A stretch of 64,000 nt of DNA from Amycolatopsis rubida (GTDB lineage Bacteria; Actinomycetota; Actinomycetes; Mycobacteriales; Pseudonocardiaceae): contig NZ_FOWC01000001.1 in the NCBI RefSeq assembly GCF_900115345.1, positions 496,001 through 560,000 on the forward strand, given 5' to 3'. A program made the translations under genes and the position numbers. Shown one piece after another: positions 60,629-64,000 of the stretch. The notes under the pieces were generated by a model that did no database searches, was not told the DNA's origin, and worked only from the letters and a program-made list of their open reading frames with translations. How positions within the stretch are numbered: position 1 is the first letter of the stretch; each line of letters begins with the position of its first letter.

Positions 60629-61996
60629 ATGCTGAACGACATGATCGCCGATCCTGACTCCGGCCTGCTCTCCCCGGTGCGCGCCGGAACCCCGGCTGAA
60701 GCGGCGACCAGTGACCGGGCCTTTGCCGCCGCCATGCTGGAGGCGGAGGCCGCGCTCGCACGGGCGCAGGCTCGGCTCGGCACGGTTCCGTCCGAGGCAG
60801 CCCAGCGCATCACCGCGGCCGCTCGTGTGCTGGGCGAGGGCGAACTCGACGTCGTCCAGCTGGCCCGTGAAGCGCGCGCGACCGGGAACCCGGTGGTCAG
60901 CCTCGTAGGCACGCTGTCCGCCAAGGTGCCGGACGTCGCCGATTACGTGCACCGTGGCTCGACCAGTCAGGACATCGTCGACACGGCAATGATGGCCGTC
61001 GCGCGCGACGTTCTGCGGCTGATCACCGCAGACCTGACGGCGATCGCGGACGCGCTCGCCGAATTGGCGCGCGCCCACCGCGACACGGTCATGCCCGGGC
61101 GCACCCTTACCGCACACGCGGTTCCGACGACTTTTGGCCTGAAAGCGGCGGTCTGGCGGCAGGGCGTCCAGGAATCCGCTCGCCGGATCGCTGAGCTGCG
61201 ACTGCCGGTATCGCTCGGCGGTGCGGCCGGAACATTGGCCGCGTATGTCCAGTACGGCGACGGCACCGCCGACTACGCGGAACGGTTAGTCGGCGCTTTC
61301 GCCGAGGAAACCGGTTTGACCGCGCCGATTTTGCCCTGGCACGCGGATCGCACTCCGGTGGCCGAACTGGTTTCCGCGTTGGCTGGGGTGACGACGGCGT
61401 TGGGCAAAATCGCGGTCGACGTTCAAGTCCTCGCCCGCACCGAGATCGGCGAAGCGACCGAGGCGACCGGCGGCGGGTCCTCGGCGATGCCGCACAAGCA
61501 GAACCCGGTGCAGTCGGCCTTGGTCCGGTCGGCGGCGCTGCAAGTACCAGTGCTGGCGGCAGGAGTTACGCAGGCCGGCCTGGCGGAGGACGAGCGTTCG
61601 GCTGGGGTCTGGCAGGCCGAATGGCAGCTGCTGCGCGAATGTCTGCGGCTGGCCGGCGGAGCGACGCATACGACCGTGGATTTAGTGCGAGGGCTGGACA
61701 TTCACGCGAACCGCATGCGGGAGAACCTTGAGCTGACCAACGGGTTGATCGTGTCGGAACGACTGTCGGCCGCGCTGGCCCCCATGGTGGGCAAGGCTCG
61801 CGCCAAAGACTTGCTGGGCACCGCTTCCCAGCGCGCGATCGAGGAAGACCGTCCGCTGTCGGAGATTCTGGCGGACACACCGGAGGTCACCGGCGTCGTC
61901 GACCCCGCGACCCTCGCCGATCTCCTTGACCCAGCGCAGTACGTCGGGGTGGCGCGGCTGTTGGTGGACCGGGCATTGGAAGATCCCGCGGAATGA
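60629..61996 (+). CDS. pcaB: 3-carboxy-cis,cis-muconate cycloisomerase-like enzyme (fumarase/aspartase superfamily)
   Basis: ATG 60629 (or 60641) is chosen because typical family members begin shortly before GLLSPVRAG; the open frame extends far upstream only through the repeat array. The protein of about 455 residues has the superfamily signature GGSSAMPHKQNPVQS near residue 280, YVHRGSTSQDIVDTAM near residue 110 and RTLTAHAVPTTFG near residue 155, the PcaB pattern. PcaB acts in the protocatechuate branch of the beta-ketoadipate pathway. No other pca gene adjoins it, so the assignment rests on sequence alone; an adenylosuccinate-lyase-like role is less likely. Confidence 0.88.
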   Translation: MLNDMIADPDSGLLSPVRAGTPAEAATSDRAFAAAMLEAEAALARAQARLGTVPSEAAQRITAAARVLGEGELDVVQLAREARATGNPVVSLVGTLSAKVPDVADYVHRGSTSQDIVDTAMMAVARDVLRLITADLTAIADALAELARAHRDTVMPGRTLTAHAVPTTFGLKAAVWRQGVQESARRIAELRLPVSLGGAAGTLAAYVQYGDGTADYAERLVGAFAEETGLTAPILPWHADRTPVAELVSALAGVTTALGKIAVDVQVLARTEIGEATEATGGGSSAMPHKQNPVQSALVRSAALQVPVLAAGVTQAGLAEDERSAGVWQAEWQLLRECLRLAGGATHTTVDLVRGLDIHANRMRENLELTNGLIVSERLSAALAPMVGKARAKDLLGTASQRAIEEDRPLSEILADTPEVTGVVDPATLADLLDPAQYVGVARLLVDRALEDPAE

Positions 61997-62068
61997 GCGG
62001 GATCGCTGCCGGAGAAAGGCGATCCCGGCAAGCGATCCCGCTGCTCAGTTACTCCACGGTGGACCGGC

Positions 62069-62230
62069 TAGTAGGCCAGGCCAGCCCGCCGGTCTCGGGG
62101 GTCGACGCGGCTGGGCAGCCAGGCCTAGTGAGCCAAGCCATGCCCCCGGTCTCGGGCCGACCCGACTGGGCAACCAGGCCTAGTGGGCCAAGCCATGCCC
62201 CCCGGTCTCGGGTCGACGCGGCTGGGCGGC
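62069..62230. repeat. 57-bp tandem repeats at the 3' end of the DUF4383 gene
   Basis: Units begin at 62091, 62148 and 62204, with a partial one before them. Each carries GGTCTCGGG, CTGGGCA and CCAGGCCTAGTG. The last unit includes the final codons of the DUF4383 gene (GGHGLAH and stop), so the gene end has been duplicated into the intergenic space. Confidence 0.7.
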
Positions 62231-62710
62231 CGGGTCGACCTCGACGGGTTCCTCGTCGTCGGGAAGCAGAACTCCGTGCCGCGCCGGGAGAACCGCGGTC
62301 AGCAGGCCGAGTACCGCGATGCCCAGGTGCAGCCAGTTGTCCGCGTCGGCGAGGTTGAGCGGGTTGCCGAGGCCGGACACCGGATTGACCGAGATCGTCC
62401 CGGACAGCATCAGGCCCCAGACGAACAGCGCGCCGTAACCGATGAAGAGCAGCCAGCCGAACGTCCGCGCGCGGCCGGAACCCAGGGCCAGCAGCAGGCC
62501 GATCACGCCGGTCACCACGTGGACGACGTTGTTCAGCGGATTGGCGGAAAACCTCCACAAAGTGACACCGTGTCCGGTGAAATCCCCGAACCCGGACTTC
62601 ACGAGCCCGATGATGCCGTAGGCGAGAAACAGGACCCCGAGCAGAACGGCCAGCATCTGGGCGGGCTGCAGTCCCTCCACCCGGACGCGGGCTCGATGCG
62701 CACGAACCAT
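62180..62710 (-). CDS. DUF4383 membrane protein
   Basis: ATG 62710 gives 176 residues with four hydrophobic helices (LAVLLGVLFLAYGIIGLVK, VVHVVTGVIGLLLALG, FGWLLFIGYGALFVWGLML, WLHLGIAVLGLLTAVLPA). FRFSANPLNNVVH-type sequence (here FSANPLNNVVHVV) is the DUF4383 hallmark. Function unknown. Its C-terminal tail (DDEEPVEVDPAAQPRRPE) is cytoplasmic-looking and overlaps a tandem repeat. Confidence 0.9.
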   Translation of the reverse strand: MVRAHRARVRVEGLQPAQMLAVLLGVLFLAYGIIGLVKSGFGDFTGHGVTLWRFSANPLNNVVHVVTGVIGLLLALGSGRARTFGWLLFIGYGALFVWGLMLSGTISVNPVSGLGNPLNLADADNWLHLGIAVLGLLTAVLPARHGVLLPDDEEPVEVDPAAQPRRPETGGHGLAH

Positions 62711-62874
62711 GACTCCAGTCCTTCCCGTACCGAGATGACGGTGGGTCAACCCTGAAGGAATCCCCCGCCCAAACCGGGCCGAAACCCGAATCCGGCCGTC
62801 CTGAACCCGCCCGCCGGGCAAGATCGGGGCTGCTGGGGCTGCTGAGCCACGCGGTGGCCGAGTGGGGCACCGGC

Positions 62875-63321
62875 TCAGACGAGCGCGGTGACCAGCAGAG
62901 CGAAGGCTGCGATGATCACCGCGACGCGCGCGTAGTGGTAGCGGTCCCACCGGCTCATCTGCTCCTTCCAGTCCGCGGGCCGGTTCTCCGGGGTCCACGT
63001 CTTGCCGCGGTCGTTGATCGGGACGAGCAGCAGGATCGACATCGCCACGCTCACCATCAGCAGTCCGGCGCCGATCACGACAAGGCTGATGCCCGGCCGA
63101 TCCCACGCGGCGATCGCCCAGATCGCACTCAGCACCAGCGAGCCGATGTACCAGAACGGCATGATCGCGCCGAGCATCCGGCCGCCGTGCGCACGGCCTT
63201 GCTGATTGCTGTCGTCCGGGAGCCCGTTGAGGATCGGGTTGATGACGAAGGCGACACAGAATTCCACCCCCACCATCACGCCGACAACCACGATGGTGCA
63301 GACCGCGAGTGCGCTGAGCAT
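62875..63321 (-). CDS. DUF1772-like membrane protein
   Basis: ATG 63321 gives 148 residues. Four membrane helices are visible: CTIVVVGVMVGVEFCVAFVI, MPFWYIGSLVLSAIWAIAAW, ISLVVIGAGLLMVSVAMSILLL and ARVAVIIAAFALLVTALV, with the conserved INDR and W-x-x-x-DRYHYAR segments between the last two, as in DUF1772/anthrone-oxygenase-like proteins. It is divergent from a TetR gene with two operator-like dyads between them, so it is probably TetR-controlled. Confidence 0.85.
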   Translation of the reverse strand: MLSALAVCTIVVVGVMVGVEFCVAFVINPILNGLPDDSNQQGRAHGGRMLGAIMPFWYIGSLVLSAIWAIAAWDRPGISLVVIGAGLLMVSVAMSILLLVPINDRGKTWTPENRPADWKEQMSRWDRYHYARVAVIIAAFALLVTALV

Positions 63322-63338
63322 GATGACCTTCCCAAAAT

Positions 63339-63404
63339 CTAGCGTTGCTAGCTGATGAGGCGATGCTAGTACTACTGCCGCTCGATTGTCTAGCGGTGCT
63401 AGAC
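63339..63404. promoter_or_regulatory. Two related TetR operator palindromes
   Basis: CTAGC-GTT-GCTAG at 63339-63351 and GTCTAGC-GGT-GCTAGAC at 63388-63404 share the same half-site. The first lies 18 bp before the DUF1772-like start, the second 8 bp before the TetR start, so each could block one promoter. Confidence 0.8.
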
Positions 63405-63411
63405 TCAGGTC

Positions 63412-63990
63412 ATGTCGGTACACACACGCAAACAGCGCGAACAGGCGGAACGCGAGCGCCTCATCGTCGCGACGGCCCGCGAGCTCGCCGAGCAGCAGGG
63501 CTGGGACGCGGTCACCACCCGCAGGCTCGCCGAGCGCATCGAGTACAGCCAGCCCGTTCTGTACAGCCACTTCCGCGGCAAGCGCGAGATCATCGGCGCA
63601 GTCGCTCTCGAAGGAGCCGCCGAGCTGGCGGCAGCGGTGCGGACCGCGACCCTCGGCGTGGCCGATCCGCGCACCCGGGTCACCGCCCTCGCCCGCGCGT
63701 ACCTCGACTTCGCCGAACACCACCCGGCGGTCTACGACGCCATCTTCCAGCTCGACGGCGGCCTCGCGTTCGCGCGGGACGACACCCCGGAACCGCTGAA
63801 GGACGCCTTCGCCGCCCTGCTGGAAACCCTCGGCGAGGTCGCCGGGGACGGCGTCGAACCGGGTCTGTTCACCGAGTTGTTCTGGGCGTCCCTGCACGGG
63901 ATCGCGACGCTGACCCGAGCGGGACGGCTGCCGAGGGAATTCGCCGAGCGCCGCATCGACCTGCTGGTGGAACGCCTCGTCGTGGCCTGA
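63412..63990 (+). CDS. TetR-family regulator
   Basis: This 192-residue regulator begins at ATG 63412. Its HTH covers residues 10-60 (LIVATARELAEQQGWDAVTT; RIEYSQPVLYSHFRGKREII). The C-terminal domain is helical (LARAYLDFAEHHPAVYDAIF, FTELFWASLHGIATLTRAG), typical of the TetR_C_33/WHG group. It very likely represses itself and the divergent DUF1772-like gene through the two CTAGC dyads. Confidence 0.93.
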   Translation: MSVHTRKQREQAERERLIVATARELAEQQGWDAVTTRRLAERIEYSQPVLYSHFRGKREIIGAVALEGAAELAAAVRTATLGVADPRTRVTALARAYLDFAEHHPAVYDAIFQLDGGLAFARDDTPEPLKDAFAALLETLGEVAGDGVEPGLFTELFWASLHGIATLTRAGRLPREFAERRIDLLVERLVVA

Positions 63991-64000
63991 TCCACCGCTG

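Overview
The window is high-GC actinomycete chromosome, most like a rare actinobacterium of the Amycolatopsis / Pseudonocardiaceae kind. This rests on the codon bias, frequent GTG starts, a conservon, SARP and ECF42 regulators, type VII secretion-like proteins and a DMATS-type prenyltransferase. The genus is inferred from gene content only; no rRNA or complete tRNA is present.

Positions 1-22,230 look like an accessory integration hotspot. A YobI-like P-loop ATPase runs off the left edge. Three copies of a tRNA-Lys 3' half (about 2,700, 5,560 and 22,190) mark probable attachment sites. The first two each sit next to a broken tyrosine integrase. Between copies one and two lies a low-GC pair, a truncated AbiTii protein and a DUF6414-like protein, which may be a defence module. 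Between copies two and three lie a decayed GNAT-PIN-GNAT-like gene and an ASCH gene. They are followed by a polymorphic-toxin locus: a secreted LamG protein, a giant RHS/HINT toxin and a CPCC-type candidate immunity protein translationally coupled to it.

Positions 23,287-33,700 hold a secreted DUF4232-like protein, a large AfsR-like SARP regulator, a shortened FAD monooxygenase, an SDR/patatin pair, a LysR regulator divergent from an NADP-dependent reductase, and several gene wrecks (SGNH hydrolase, GGDEF, carboxylesterase). Positions 33,732-39,729 form a tightly coupled five-gene operon, transcribed leftward: fatty-acyl-AMP ligase, acyl carrier protein, EspC-like protein, a giant Gly-rich WXG/ESX-like protein and a small charged protein. 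This is the most unusual intact gene combination in the window.

Positions 39,746-49,500 contain another patch of pseudogenes, an ECF42 sigma/DGPF pair, a methyltransferase, an alpha/beta hydrolase divergent from its probable TetR repressor with a clear operator, a LysR-like regulator, a DUF427 protein, a secreted trypsin-like protease and two membrane proteins.

Positions 49,816-64,000 carry an orphan LanKC-like lanthionine synthetase with a degenerate kinase, a complete conservon (cvnA-D), a tryptophan prenyltransferase/tryptophanase pair predicted to make a prenylindole, a DinB protein, a 48-bp tandem-repeat array, a PcaB-like cycloisomerase, a DUF4383 membrane protein, and a DUF1772 membrane protein divergent from a TetR regulator with two palindromic operators.
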